Source: Straminergon stramineum
Lineage: Eukaryota; Streptophyta; Bryopsida; Hypnales; Calliergonaceae
Direction of reading: 5' to 3'
DNA length: 64,000 bases
NCBI GenBank assembly: GCA_963920665.1
Contig: OY987265.1
Span: 31,191,001-31,255,000, forward strand
Below, one piece after another: positions 1-12,369 of the stretch (the stretch's first letter is position 1; each line of letters opens with the position of its first letter). The translations under genes and the position numbers were made by a program. The notes beneath the pieces were generated by a model. The model had not been told where the DNA came from. It saw only the letters and a program-made list of their open reading frames with translations, and did not search any database.

Positions 1-1312
1 GAGCCCATGTCCTTGTTCTTGGGATTGTTAGAAAGCTCTCCATGAGGAAACTGGGATGCACAAACTTTGTATCAGGGCATTTGGACCTACAATGTAAAAG
101 TTATGGATTTTTGAAATAAGAAAATTAAATTAAATTTTTTTTTTTAATTTTGAAAAAAACACAAAACAAAGCCCTTGCACTCCTTTGTGCATCAAGCTTT
201 CTACTCGTATCAAGATTGCAACCTCTCCCAAATCAACAAAGCCCTTGCACTCCTTCCTTCTTGCATGGAACATATTGAATTTCAAAGTTTTTACAAATTG
301 AAACATTAGGAAATTGTTTTTACTTTTATTTTGGCTGTGGTAACGGTACAGGGCACACTAACATAGTGAGAATTGAAGGAAAATAGCTGACAAACCTCCA
401 AAAATATCCCGAATGCTTGTGGTACAGTAGCGACTCTTCTCCACCAACCCCACCAGTCTCGCGCCTAACTTAGAATTATTTACTTCCCAAGCCTGTCGAA
501 GAAGGACAGTAACTTACTACAGTCCATCAGGAAACTGACGAGTGCTGACGTCACAGGGAACTCAGTACGAGTCCTGTTCTGTTCTGTTCTGTCCTGGCCG
601 ACGGAGCTCCTTTATGGGTCAGTACGAATGGCGGTTTGCAGGGAGGATATTCTCTCACTGGATGTGTCACTGACTCACTGGGTGTCAACTGAGCCAGTAC
701 AATTCATACATTTCGTACTTTTACTTTTTGTTTTGTTTTTGAAAAAACCAGGTTCCAATGTTCCATTGCAAAAAGGAGAAGTACAAACCTGCCAGCTATA
801 AGTGGTCTGGTGAGGGCCAGGACACAGACTTTTTTCTTTTCTTTTTTTTTGAAACAATTGAAACAGAATTCCATCGCAACTGAAGGTTTTTTCATACATT
901 TTCTTTATAAGGTAAAACAGCCCATTGCGGTCAGAATTAGGAGTTCATACTCATGCCATGGCTGAAATTTTTTCATTTTTTTTCCACATAAACATAAGTT
1001 TGAGAAACAGTGAGAGCATTTGAAATTATATTTTTTTGACAAAGTATGAATTTGCTATGAATTTTTGAAGTGTTCAGCCCATCATGGCCCATAAGAGTCT
1101 GTAGACTACCCCAGAACCAACAAAATCTGTATCCATCATGCTCATCTTACACACCTAAAGCAATCACAATAATTTCTAATGTGAAAGGCCTAAAAAAGTC
1201 ACTTTCTACAATGAAATTACACTAAAAAGTTAAAAGTTCCTAATGCAGTCACTAATCACTCCATTACTGTCAGGTCAGACATTGATTGTGGTCCAAATCT
1301 CATTTACTGATA

Positions 1313-1378
1313 AAACCCATGATGGGGTCTGAAAAAACCCATGATGGGGTCTGAAAAAACCCACAATGGGGTGACTTG
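1313..1378. repeat. 22-bp tandem repeat, three copies
   Basis: The unit AAACCCATGATGGGGTCTGA starts at 1313, 1335 and 1357, a constant 22-bp period. The third copy has CACAATGGGG in place of CATGATGGGG. Each unit contains the near-palindrome CCCATGATGGG. Degenerate versions continue to about 1412 (TGGGTCATCTGACCACAATGGG). Confidence 0.85.
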
Positions 1379-1704
1379 CTAGGTGACCACTATGGGTCAT
1401 CTGACCACAATGGGCTGATTTACCTTACTGTAAGTAACACTCCATAGCTTAAGTAAGTTATATGTTTGTGGGGAACTCGATTTCACATTAAGTATTTAAG
1501 TTAAGCTTAGTAACTTACTTATGACTGTGTGGAGCACTGGCAGGCTGTCTTCCAATCTTTCGTCTTTTTCGTCAAGCACTGAGCTGCTAACCTCCTGTAA
1601 AAATATCCTCCCATTAAGTTATATGGCAGAATGACACTGCTTAGAGTGCCAGGCAATGTAAGATTTATCTTTCACAATTATGGCACGATTTGAACTTGGC
1701 TTAA

Positions 1705-1845
1705 CGCAGTGGGAGCCCTCTCCCCCTCAGGCCTCCCTTGATGTGATGTGAGAGCCCCATCCTGCGATGTGAGACCCCAGCCACTTCAAGCCCAGACAGG
1801 CTCTCACATCGCGAGAGCCCTTTGGGGGAGGCCTCCCAATAATCT
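1705..1845. repeat. GC-rich imperfect palindrome
   Basis: GATGTGAGAGCC on the left is answered by GGCTCTCACATCG on the right, and GAGGCCTCCC-type text lies at both edges. The arms enclose about 60 bases. It could be a small foldback element; no clear TSD is seen. Confidence 0.45.
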
Positions 1846-2014
1846 TCTGCATACATTGCTGTCACTTTGAGATATTAAGTTAAGGTGCAGTATCTTAATT
1901 CCTACTATTGGTTGCATGCACGGATAGACATCGATCTTGGTTCTGCAATCTGCACGATGGCAGGAGATTCGGGCCCAGAGAGAGGCCCAGGCTTCCTCAG
2001 CGCACGATCAGTGT

Positions 2015-2252
2015 TTTTTTTGGAGAAGGAGCCAGTTGCTTCTTAATTCGTAAATACTCATGTGATATTTTGCTGATATTTGGTGATATCTACATGAAAA
2101 TTAAGTGATATGTACAGTAGGTAAAATTTGGCTATTGGTCTGAAAATACAGTTGTAATTTGGCTTTTTGATCCCAAGAGATGAGAATTTCCTACACAAAA
2201 AATAGCCAACGTCTTTTGGTAGTAGCCAAGTGGTGAAAAATTGTGCATAAAC
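2015..2252 (+). repeat. Dispersed repeat S, copy 1
   Basis: About 240 bp that recur in inverted orientation at 46,238-46,486. Shared landmarks in order are TTTGGAGAAGGAG, GGTGATATCTA, AAATTTGGCTATTGGT, AATAGCCAACGTCT and AAAAATTGTGCATAAA. It is non-coding and of unknown class; a MITE or SINE derivative is possible. No open frame spans it. Confidence 0.6.
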
Positions 2253-2312
2253 CCCCCGGTGAACACGATGGTAACTTAATAAGTTTACTTAGTCTCTCTC
2301 TCTCACAGCTAC

Positions 2313-2345
2313 TTAACCCCTAAAGGACCGAGTGTCTGTTCAACA
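2313..2345 (+). mobile_element. Unpaired TTAA/CCCC transposon end
   Basis: TTAA at 2313-2316 is followed by CCCCTAAAGGACCGAG, matching the ends of the paired TTAA elements at 19,494 and 60,790. A candidate partner reading GGG|TTAA lies at 6480-6486. However, pieces of a U-family unit seem to straddle that site, so the two ends may belong to different, broken elements. Confidence 0.5.
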
Positions 2346-2839
2346 AACACAAGAAATCTCATGTAGGCTCTTTCAAAGTCAATTTTGGTCAAATGCTCAT
2401 GAATTTGGACATAATGTGTAACTTTGTACCCTCTTCTTGAAAATTGTAGACTAGGTGGACTGGGTACACTATGATTCATTGTGATCTCCCTACTAACTAT
2501 GCGTTGCCTTGCTAACATGGTAGTCTTTGATTTGATGCGACTCTGTGTTGACTACACTACTACAAGTTAGCTTGTCATTAGACATAATTTTCAAAAGTAA
2601 AGAAAAAAACTCATCATTCCATAAGCCCTCGATGGTTCATTTCTTGGGTCAATTTTTAGGATTTGGGGGGGCCTTTTTCCTACTAAAATGTAATCCTATT
2701 TTGACTCTAATGTCAGAGGATTTTGAATACTAAAAATTACCCTTTCTTAGGTACTAATCTTGAAAACTCAAGGAGATAATTATTAGAAAATACAAGGCTA
2801 ATTTTCTACACTAAGTAATAGGCTAACATAGATTTTTGA

Positions 2840-4870
2840 CCACTAGATTTGGAAACTAAACTTGGTGTTCCAAACTTGAATTTTGTAAACTAAACTCGGT
2901 AGAGACTATGGAAATGGCAAGTATGGCACAACTTGTGACTATTTGGGGGGAATTTATTGAGAAATTTATAGGTTCAAGCTTAGCCGCCTTGTAGTATTTT
3001 GCAAATTCTACAAACACCCTAAAACTCCTAAAGTCAAAGCTTCACCGTCTCGGGTAGTAAACAAAAACAAAGAAACAAGTTTTTTGGACAAGGTACACAG
3101 TTTCCACACATGCTAGTACACCAAACTAGTACAAGGAGTTAGTAACTTAATACAAAATTGTGATACAACACAAGTTAGTATGATAAATGTTAGTATAACT
3201 AAATTAGTAAACAATTAACTCGCAACTAGACACTAGAGGCCCCCCTAAGTGGCATTGCCAAGGTACAAAGGGGGTATAGCTCTAGGATTACTACAAGGAT
3301 ATAAAACTTTTAACAAACTCAATAAAATTCTAACAAAACACAATAACAATTGCCAAAACTTTAACCAGCAAGCGCAAGAAGCAATAAGATTTGAAGAAAC
3401 CCCAATGTCCTTCAAAACTTGCTAAAACACCAACAAGGGAGCATGAAAAGCTCATAAAAACAACCATTTAAGTAATTTGGCTAAAAAATGGCCAAAATCC
3501 AACTAAATGAACCCAATGGTGTAAACATGCCAAAATATGGCTACGAGGGTTGTATAAAAGGTGTGATTGAGAGGGAAATGGGTGCCCTCAAATCATTTCC
3601 CAAGGGCACCCCCACTTTCATTTTCCTAGTGGTAAACTTATCAATTAAGATTTTTATCCTAATCTTTTGATTTCCTACTTTCTATGCTAGTCCAAAATTC
3701 TAACTTTTAGAGAAAGACTCCAAATAAAAAAGAATTAGGCCATAGGCTTCAGAAATCCAGTTTCAATACGGAGTACCCCCATCTTTCTTTACCATAGCAA
3801 AAAAGTCACCATAACCTAGTGCCAATTTAAAACCCCAAAGGGTAAAAATTCAACTTTTGGAATTCACCTTTTCTAAAGAAAGAAATTAGCCTAGGCTTTT
3901 CTAGAAGTATAATGGAGTAAGAAAAGACCCCCTTTGACCTCATTCCAATTTCTTATGCCCTAGAAACATTGGTCAATTTCACAAATCATCTTCAATTTTG
4001 CCAATTTTGAAGAATCTATCTAGTTTGAGTACTTCTAGATGTTGGAATGTTATAAAACTTGTTGAAGCGTGTTATTAGCATTAAAAAAAAAGCTATCATA
4101 TTTTTTTATAGAAATTTTACCACACCTTGGATAATTTCTAAGAATATTCCCTTGTAACTTTTGGTGGTTGACCATTTGGAAGAAGATCTTTTGCACGTCA
4201 TAAAATTTGAGAAATTTTTCTAGAACCTCTCATGAAATTCCACAAAAGATGCACAAGATTGTCTTTTTATTTTGCATATATGGAGAAGAAGAAGAAAATC
4301 TTGTGTCTCCTTTAATTACCAATGAACATGAAATCTTCCACACAAAAGGGAGTCTTGGCAAATCGATTTCATTGTTTGACTCCTAGTGTGATTTCAACTT
4401 TTGAACATCTTACTTTGGTTGTGGATACCTGCCACTAGTATGTCTAGAGGTCGTATCACCTACATGCTAACAATTGGGTTTTCTAATAATTTCTGGAATT
4501 GACTGGAAAGGTGAATATTATCCTTGGGATTTGACTTATGAATCTTACAAGGGTTCCTTTGGACTAATTTAGCCAAGAAGAATCACTTGGAAGGTAATTT
4601 TAGGCAATTTGGGCATTATTCAATCAATACTTACAATTTCTACTACTATGGGGTTCCCAACCTGTTCACATGCAAGATTTGGGATTGGTACTAGTATAAC
4701 ATTCTATTTTAGACTAAATACCGTATTGATATGCACTATAAGTATTAGGTCTCAACACTATTATTTGAGATTTTTGTATAATAAATTTAACTTAGGCTTG
4801 TGAAAATGTATAAGTTGGATTTTCCTACCTTACGGCAAAAATTCAAGGATACTAGTATAGGTATTATTTT
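2840..4870 (+). mobile_element. Decayed U-family LTR-like unit, main part
   Basis: In order, this holds the same landmarks as the complete U units. There is a subrepeat remnant with GTCAAAGCTTCACCGTCT near 3037, the block ACTAGAGGCCCCCCTAAGTGGCAT near 3230, and a TATA-like motif TATAAAAG at 3553-3560. Further on are AATTAGCCTAGGC near 3885 and the AATTTCTAAGAATATTCCC to ACCTCTCATG stretch near 4131-4235. The beginning of the unit is missing or unrecognisable. A likely terminal piece lies at 7780-7837. Non-coding. Confidence 0.6.
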
Positions 4871-7779
4871 GGGAAAAAGGTCAATTAGTCTATCATTTTG
4901 GTATCTAAGGTCACTTTTCAAGTAGGGTGGTTATTGAAATGTTTTTGCTCGCAAATTAGCTCATTATTCCCATTTTCTAAGCAATGTTGTCTATTACCAA
5001 TACTATTTGATACAATGTTGCGATCCTAGTCCTACCTAGTTCCTATCTAGGAGTAGGCAAATATTCAAGCAATTTGTCTTAGTTTGACAATTGGTCAAAT
5101 GTATGTTCAGGGACATAGATCCATGCATAAATATATTTAGATAATTATAAATATAAATATATAAACCTCTTTATTTGTTCACTCTTTAGCAAATTATCCA
5201 GTGAGCTATTTTAACTAGCCTAATTGCTAATTAATGCAAAATGCTCGTTCACAATTTTGTATTGGCAATTGGGCCCAGTATACAAGGTATGCGAAGGTTA
5301 AACAACATTCTTGGACGTCTATAAGTTTCACTTGCTCAACAACTGCAATTCTCCATTTGAGGCATATCCGTAATCTTTACATGTTAGGGCTCATCCAACT
5401 ACCTTCTAGATCTTTTCCAACTTTATTGTTGTAGACTCCATGTTGAACAACCATCTAGATTGTCCATGAAGCTAGTTGCTTGATTTCAATCAATTATTTA
5501 GCCAATAACTCCAAGCAAATTTAAAATCTTATTCAATTAAAATTTTAATATCAACAATACTAGATGATTCAATTCCCAAAACAACTTTACTTCATTTATC
5601 ATGCATTCAAAGTTTACAATTTGTTGTTAATTTGCTATGAACCACCTTCATGGTTGTTTCTTTTCATAGGATAATCAATTTGATTGAATCATCACCTCTC
5701 ATATTCTCACCAAAATCCATGCAAATTATACATAGCATTGAATATGTTATTCTTAGTCAAAATTTAGCAACTGGCTATATTGCTTATTCAATTTTATTTA
5801 TACAGTTATCCTATAATCACCAAAAATTATGATCAGTGCTTGCACAAGATTACCACTTTGAAGATGATTACAATCTTTCAGACCACTTCCATATTAGCAT
5901 ATTTACCCTTTAGTGAGCATGGTTGATTTGGGGGGCAAGCACAATTTTTTAATACAATTTTGACAAAGTGAAATTATGTGGTCGCTCTAAGGATGAAATC
6001 CTAGATCGGATCCTATCAATGGGTTCTATAGGTCAGATACTTGAACCAAACAGAAAATGAAAGTGATCCAACGGTGCTCATGTTTGTAAATAATCTTTAA
6101 AGATTGATATGTTGTGAATAACCTTCAATACTAGTGCTACATATACGATTTGCCACAATTGGACATAAATTTTAGTAAATGCTCCAAAAATCAATCAGAA
6201 ACCTTCTAGCTAGTTCTTTCACACATATAAGTAGTCATCCCTTACATAAAATATGTATTTCTTTATGATATTTTACTTGTGAAGGCTCAAGGCATTTAAG
6301 TTTGGATAAACATAGTTGATGCATTTTTGCATGCACTCTCTTGAAATTGGTTTTGTTTGGAGCGTATGAAGATACTCTAATTACGTTGTTCCTTGGGGGT
6401 TTTGAAATCAAATGTTTTGTGAATAGTAGCAAACAAAAAGTTCCAAAATCGACCCAAAACTAGTCAACCGGGCACTACAGGGTTAATACAAATTGGCTCT
6501 TGTCAAACTACCAATGTGTTGTAACTATTGATGGCAAATTGATGGCACAATTGCTCAAGCAAATATACATGCAAGTTGCATACCAAATAGTGGACAACAG
6601 GTTACGCTTCTATTCCATTACCACAACAATTTAATCAATCCCTCTCCAAATTGCTATATCGCAATTCTACAATTAAATTTTAAATCCTAAGACTATAAAT
6701 GGACCAAGGTCATCAACCAAGTGATTAGTTCTCATGCAATACCTTAACATTGAACTCAATCAATTGGAATGAAGGACTTCAACCTAGCGATCATCACCAC
6801 TAAGCTACCAAATTATTCTAGCCAAATTGACAAGATTCACTTACAATTTTTTATTAATTAAATAATTGGATAATAGATCAACTACATACAATCTAGTTGC
6901 TATTCATGTAATTCGAGCATACAAACCATTAATCAAATCAATTTAATTACAAGCCTAACGATTAGTTGTAGACTAACTTATCACCACAACAATTTGGTTC
7001 TCCACATTCTCCAAAAGTTAGACAACTTGCATTGCACAAATAATTTCAATCAAGTATAATGGCCATAATAATTTATTATTTTAATCATCTTCAATCATTC
7101 CTTTATTAATTTAGAAACTTGCTACCCCCCAAATTGCCTTCCACTATTGCCTGACTCAAGTCGTCAACTGGGCAACTTCTCTCTATAGTCCTACATAGAC
7201 TACACTGTTTGCAATTTATTGGATTGATTTGCCAGATCAATTGTCACCAAAACTTACAACTAGCCAACTTAAAGACGCTCTCTAAGACCTTGCTCAATCT
7301 TTTGGCATAGACATAATTGAATTGATGATTTTAATTTAATAGGAATATACAAATTCACAAGGTGCTTACACAAAGCAATTCATCCATCTCACACAAGTCA
7401 AAAAAAACCTTAGTACATATTACAAATACACACATTTACAAAATAGAATGACTTGAAGGAATGCACTAATACAAAATCGCCAATGAGTCATATACGCAAA
7501 TTTGATATTGATATGAACTAGAAACAAAAAGAAAACTTGCCTTGTTATATAGCCCAAGACAAATGGCAACTAGTTCAAGTTCAAATCTAAAATGACACCA
7601 AGCTCATTAGCCACCCTTCCAATCCTATCCAATCGACCTTTTTTAAATCCATAGTAGGTCTTTTTTACATTTTAGAGAATGAACTAGCTATTTGACCTTT
7701 CAAAACTGAATTAGAAGGACTTGTCTAGTGTGAAAAGCAAATGGAAAAGCAAAAAGGCAAGTGGCTCAACATTTTGGTG
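4871..7779. other. AT-rich segment, probably inserted DNA
   Basis: This lies between the main and terminal pieces of a decayed U unit, so it is probably inserted DNA. It is rich in CAATTG-containing text and has no long open frame. A TTAA-type transposon right end (CACTACAGGG followed by TTAA at 6483-6486) is inside it. No termini for the whole segment could be fixed. Confidence 0.3.
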
Positions 7780-7837
7780 TCTACAAAATAGAAAAGGAGA
7801 AAACTATGAGTCTCGAGTGACAAATTTGAGGTTCACA
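7780..7837 (+). mobile_element. U-family terminal fragment
   Basis: AAAACTATGAGTCTCGAGTGACAAATTTGAGGTTCACA closely follows the last bases of the complete unit ending at 56,051 (AACTATGAGTCCCAAGTCACAAATTGG then AAGCTCACA). It ends in TCACA like other U units. Confidence 0.55.
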
Positions 7838-7860
7838 CCACCTTCTACAACCACTCTATC

Positions 7861-7936
7861 ACTTCAATGTTCCTCCACTCTTTTTTTGATGTGTGTTACT
7901 TCAATGTTCCTCCACTCTATTTTTTTGATGTGCGTT
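7861..7936 (+). repeat. 37-39 bp tandem duplication
   Basis: ACTTCAATGTTCCTCCACTC followed by a T run and GATGTGTGTT is repeated immediately, starting at 7861 and 7898. The second copy has two extra bases in the T run and GTGCGTT. It explains the overlapping 66- and 86-codon open frames here, which are not considered genes. Confidence 0.8.
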
Positions 7937-8210
7937 ATTTGTCTTTTGAGTCTTCTTCTAATTTATATTTATCTTTTGTGAGATCAGGCTGTATGCAGGT
8001 GATTGCAAGGAACACTTGTTCTATTTCATGTTTCTTTGTCCTCGAATGGGTGTTTTTTTATTCATAATTTTTGCATCGTTTGTCATTTGGTGTCAAATGT
8101 GGAATGAAGGTACATGTAATAGTTGCAAAAATTGAACAATTTTTGAATTTTTTGAAAATAATTTTATTATTATTAACATGCCTCTAATTGGGTGTCTACT
8201 TTGGCCATTT

Positions 8211-8227
8211 GGGGGGGGGGGGGGGGG
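8211..8227 (+). repeat. Poly-G tract
   Basis: Seventeen consecutive G. A collapsed or mis-sized homopolymer is possible. Shorter G runs occur at 28,025-28,037 and around 50,168-50,191. Confidence 0.9.
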
Positions 8228-10250
8228 ATTTCAGTCCTATTTTTGACCCCAACATGAAAATTTGAAGCTACATATTGGATATGTTAGAGTTCTACTAACA
8301 TTACAAGGACTGGTGATGAGTTTATATGAAAATAGAAACATGTCGATTGCGCACATGGAGTCAAAGTGACCTTCTTTTGTACAAAGGCTATAAAGAGGGA
8401 AAAAATTTCCTATATAATTCTTTGTTGCAATGCAAGTGCATTCTTCTCTAGCAAAATGATATGTTTTATGAATTTTTTTACTTTCTAAAAATGAAAATGT
8501 CTAAAGACCTCTAATTGCTATTTTCTACTCCTAGTGGCTTCTATATTACTCCTGAAGAATCTATAGTACTGCAAAGTAATGAATCAATTGTTTAGATTTG
8601 TAGGGACATTGTTGACACATAATAATAGTAGTATTGCATAGAAGTGCCAATCCTATGGTCTAGAATTACATTTTTGAGCCAAAACATAAAGTGATTCAAT
8701 CAATTACCCTTCAATTGAAGAACAAGGGCTACTAGACCAATTATTGGAGATTTTGTAGTGAATTTGAACAAAATTGAGTATTTGTACATAATTTTTTATT
8801 TGGTTTTATTACATAATTTCTTGCTATTAATGTAATGTATAACTTTGCATATAATTGCATAAGTTTTTATAGTATCATGTCCAATTTTTAGATCTCAAGG
8901 ACTTATGAATTGTTGATGGTTACATGTTGAAGATGAGTTTGTGCAAAATGTACTCAATATTGTTTGTCATTGTAGTATAATATTTTTCTAATTTTCACAA
9001 AAATAAAAGATCTAGTGACATTAATTTTATAAGTGCCTCTAATTTTGCACACTTATTAGTAGGGATATTAATGACCATATTCAATTTTTAAAATGAAATA
9101 TATGAATTATTTTGTCATAGTTGTACCTATTCCAAGAACAAACGACTACACTATGAGAAACTCTAACCTTTAGCATTGAATTGGTTTGCTTTTCAAATAA
9201 AGTAGCTACTCAAATTTCTTCATGGTAACTTGTATCCAATTGTCAATGTGAAGCCTCTTAGACCTAAGCCCCCTCCTCTACTATCTAAAGCTACAATGTA
9301 AGGCTAGAATAGTCTATACAATATAAATTAGTTACCACACTAGGGATGTTGTCTGCTAATTAGTTACTATGATAGCTATGCATGGCATTGTTCATTGGTG
9401 GTTAATACTCAAATAAAATTTTTTGGTGAAAATAAGACAATTAACTCCTAAAGTTCCATACATTGAAAAAATAAATGTGCCTTGGTTAAACTTGATTGTA
9501 ACTTTCAAAATAACCATAAGCGACTAAGAAAACGATACTTGAATTTTTTAAATTTCTACACCATATTAAAAATTTGAAAAGATTGAAAAATGAAATGAAT
9601 TATTGAAATTGCTAACTCTATGTATTAGAATCTAAATTACACAATATTGTGTGTATTTCTTTTATAATTTGTATTCAAAATTTTTTAATGAAAAAATGAT
9701 ATTATTCTTATATATATATATTAGAATTGATATAATTTCATTTTTATTTCTTCTTTAAAAAATTAAAATAATTTGATGTTTTTAATTTTGGAAAAAAAGG
9801 CTTGAATAGAAAATACATTCTTTCACAAGTGAAAAATGTTAAGATTTTATATATGAATTCAATTAAAGGATAAATTTAGCTTTACAATTCCATTTCACTT
9901 AAAGATCACCTACAAGGGATTTTTGGGTGTAAAATATAAAATAATTCATTGATAAATCTTCACACAAATCTCCATTGCTTCTTGTATCTCTTGAAAAACA
10001 AATTAATTGAATTGTTTTTGGTGTATTTACAAACATAATCACCTTTTGCCACAAAAATCAGAACAATGACAATTTTTTAGTTAAGAAAGAAGCAAACAAC
10101 AAAATCCATTGAAAGAAATAACAAAAAGAAACCCTTTGGTAGTTTAGGGGAAAGAGGCAAACAACAATGACACGAAAAGAATTAATTTTTTCCATTGTCA
10201 TAGACAATCCATTATATCATATATGAAAAATACAAATTTGATATTTGAAC
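8228..10250. other. AT-rich non-coding stretch
   Basis: I see no gene, RNA or bounded element. A short TATATATATATATTA run lies at about 9708-9722. Stop codons are frequent in all frames. Confidence 0.5.
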
Positions 10251-10255
10251 ACAAT

Positions 10256-10488
10256 TTCACCCTAGAATGCCTAATTACTCATTGTAGAAATCATCCTTTT
10301 AGATATTGTGTAAATCATTTGCCCAAACAAAACTCAAGAACACTCATTGGAGGTCAAACTATTGTGCAAGACCTCCCCTTTCTATACAATATTCCATGGA
10401 TGAACACCTGCACTTATGTCTTTCATAGGCCCATTCTCTGGTACCATCCATGAGACACCTGATGTTCACATCAATGTCATAGGGTTAA
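10256..10488 (-). mobile_element. TTAA element P3a (about 225 bp)
   Basis: Right boundary AGGG|TTAA at 10,485-10,488; left boundary TTCA|CCCTAGAATG, with one base of the TTAA changed. Read on the minus strand it parallels P3b and P3d. All share a TTAACCCY start, AGTGCAGGTGTTCATCC or AGTGCAACTATTCATCC, and ACAATAGTTTGACCTCCAATGAGT or a close variant. It is non-coding and non-autonomous. The 76-codon open frame inside it is coincidental. Confidence 0.65.
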
Positions 10489-10789
10489 AAGTCTAAATTT
10501 ATTAACTTCATTCATTAGGTGTCAATGTGTTATTGGTCACATAGTAACAAAGGCCTTGTTCAACATCATATTCCCCTCATTCACGAAAATAGGTCCCCCT
10601 ATCTTGCATGAATGGGGAGATGGTTGAAAACAGGTAATCTACTTTAGGTCCTCTAGGATAAAAAAAGCTATTATCACTGTAGCTATATGTAAAATAGCAA
10701 CCCACAAGGAGAGAATCGTGTACTTTGTAGTCCCACATGCATAATGTGGTCTTTCTCTTCAAGTGACCATTTAAGAGTTGATTGCCTTT

Positions 10790-10950
10790 GGGGGGAAGCA
10801 AAATTCTTTGTAACAATTTTCAGTCAATTTTAGTAGGAAGAAAAATGGAATTGGCATCTAACCCAAGTTGTTTCATATTTTTTGGACCTTTGTAGAATTA
10901 GTTACGAATTTTAGAGGTTGAAATGCAACTGTCATTGAAAGTGACCACCT
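10790..10950 (-). repeat. Dispersed repeat R, copy 3
   Basis: On the minus strand this matches parts of 44,610-44,760 and 50,447-50,600: AATTCCACAAAG-like text, then ATGAAACAACTTGGGTTAGA and TGCCAATTCCATTT. Non-coding. Confidence 0.5.
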
Positions 10951-11414
10951 CCTGAAATGTGCACTTCTAGAACATTGAAGAAAACAAAATGTACCTTTGT
11001 ATCATGATTGCTTTTAGAGCATGGTCGCTTAAAGAGCAGACTACCTTAGTACATACCTTACGTCACAAATAGACTCGCGTGGTTTGGGATTATTATTAAA
11101 TTATTGCATGCATGGAGTCCCCCCCCGGCCAGGCATGATCATATAGAGAGCAGACATTGGATGACTACTTTAACTTAGATCATTCTGATTTTGATTTCTG
11201 CAGGCAAGTACAACAACACAATACAACTGAAGTTGTTAACCATTGCACCCAATGGGCAAGCCACAGGCATTTCGTTGGTCCATTGAGTACGTATCCCCGT
11301 TCACCACCTGACACCTCAGTGGACTGAGCCAGAGTGGCCTCCAACGAAACCAGTGTATCTTACTGTACCTTTGTCTTTGTCTTGCATTTCGCATTTTTTT
11401 GTTAAACGGCCAGC

Positions 11415-11720
11415 TCAAATGATTACTACCAGTGTTCTTTTCTTTAAGGTTTTTTTAGTGTGTGCACAAGTGGAAGAATCAATTTGTAAGGAAAAAAGAA
11501 AAAAGAAAAACCCACCAGAGATTGCTGCGATGCCAGGACCCAAGACAATCATGATGAGCTTCCACATCAATGGCAAATTTCTTTGGAACTGTACAAGTGG
11601 CGTGGCTACCATATTTGCTTTTTGACATGCTGCTGTTCCGTAAAGTAATGTAATGCACGAGATAAGCATTTGAGAGTCCGGCGGGAGAGAGACGGGAGAT
11701 TGTGGACTTACAGGTGTCAA
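11415..11720 (-). other. Possible isolated exon, weak
   Basis: A 101-codon open frame on the minus strand contains a hydrophobic stretch (LMWKLIMIVLGPGIAAISGG). The end of that stretch coincides with a splice-donor-like TCTCTG|GTGGGT, and an acceptor-like ACGGAACAG lies upstream near 11,637. I do not recognise the protein, and neighbouring exons were not found. Chance is a serious alternative: the same bases are also open on the plus strand. Confidence 0.15.
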
Positions 11721-11768
11721 TTTCTTGAACTTATCATGGGATCATCAGATCATGGTGCTTTTCTTTTC

Positions 11769-11998
11769 TTAACCCCTCAATGACGAGGCGGACGTTTTTT
11801 GTCCGATGAATGACAAGGAATTCTCATGTGTAAGACACAAGTGCAACTATTCATCCTCGGAATTAGGGGTGGAGAGGGAAGATCTTCTACAATAGTTTGA
11901 CTCCCAATGAGTATTTTTTATTTTTTTAAAGTAGATGATGTCATACAATTTCAAAATGGATGATTTCCATGGTCACCAACCCAACATTCAAGGGTTAA
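11769..11998 (+). mobile_element. TTAA element P3b (222 bp)
   Basis: TTAA at 11,769-11,772, then CCCCTCAATGACGAGG; the right end is CATTCAAGGG followed by TTAA at 11,995-11,998. The inverted ends match imperfectly (TTAACCCCTCAATG against TTAACCCTTGAATG). The body is the same as P3d, 36 kb away, also 222 bp. Non-coding; it would depend on a transposase supplied from elsewhere. Confidence 0.8.
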
Positions 11999-12024
11999 TG
12001 TAGAGAAGGATTATTGATTCTTGG

Positions 12025-12214
12025 TTAACCCTTAAAGGATAGACCGGTGGCCATAGAAATCATCCCTTTGGGAACCATGTGACAAAATTTACTTATAAAA
12101 AAAACAAAAATATTCATTAGATGATCCCCTTTCTACACAAAATTCTAAGGATGAATAGTTGCACTTTTACCATCTGTCGGACACTAAATGTCCACGTCCA
12201 TGTTTTGTAGTTAA
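12025..12214 (-). mobile_element. TTAA element P3c (182 bp)
   Basis: TTAA 12,025-12,028 followed by CCCTTAAAGGATAGACC; right TTAA 12,211-12,214. It is an inverted copy of the P3 body (ATCATCCCTTTGGG and GATGAATAGTTGCACTTTTA are recognisable). It shares its right TTAA with the next element. Confidence 0.65.
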
Positions 12215-12369
12215 CCTTGCAAGGATGTGTAGATGCCTCTCCTCCCTTGACCAAAGTAGTCACTAAATTTTTTTGATTAGTGAACCAATAGGTGCATTCT
12301 CTATTTCTACAATCAACAATGAAGTCACCCACCAAACCATCCTGGTCTGCAACATCCTTACAAGGTTAA
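12211..12369 (+). mobile_element. TTAA element P4a (151 bp)
   Basis: TTAA then CCTTGCAAGGATG on the left; CATCCTTACAAGG then TTAA (12,366-12,369) on the right, a clear inverted pair. The body (ACCAATAGGTGCATTCTCTATTTCTACAATCAACAATG) recurs at 50,065-50,110. The outer ends of P3c and P4a also match each other (CCCTTAAAGGAT against CCTTGTAAGGAT), so the two could be one compound element 12,025-12,369. Confidence 0.7.

Larger units (their letters stand above)
1..2010. other. Low-copy AT-rich flank with short repeats
   Basis: No convincing coding exon is seen. The stretch holds a direct duplication near 163-195 and 235-262 (shared core AAAGCCCTTGCACTCCTT), a short GTTCT pentanucleotide run (571-595), a 22-bp tandem repeat and a palindromic GC-richer patch (listed separately). 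Bases 316-356 resemble 13,173-13,216, with shared text around TTTTACTTTTATTTTG and CAGGGCACAC, so part of it is repeated in the window. The open frames on the minus strand at 675-899 overlap each other and have no recognisable domain, so they are not called. Confidence 0.4.

Noticed and set aside
2313..6486. A single 4.2-kb TTAA element
   Set aside because: The two ends are plausible (about 14 of 22 bases), but pieces of one U-family unit appear both inside and outside it, so pairing the ends is unsafe.
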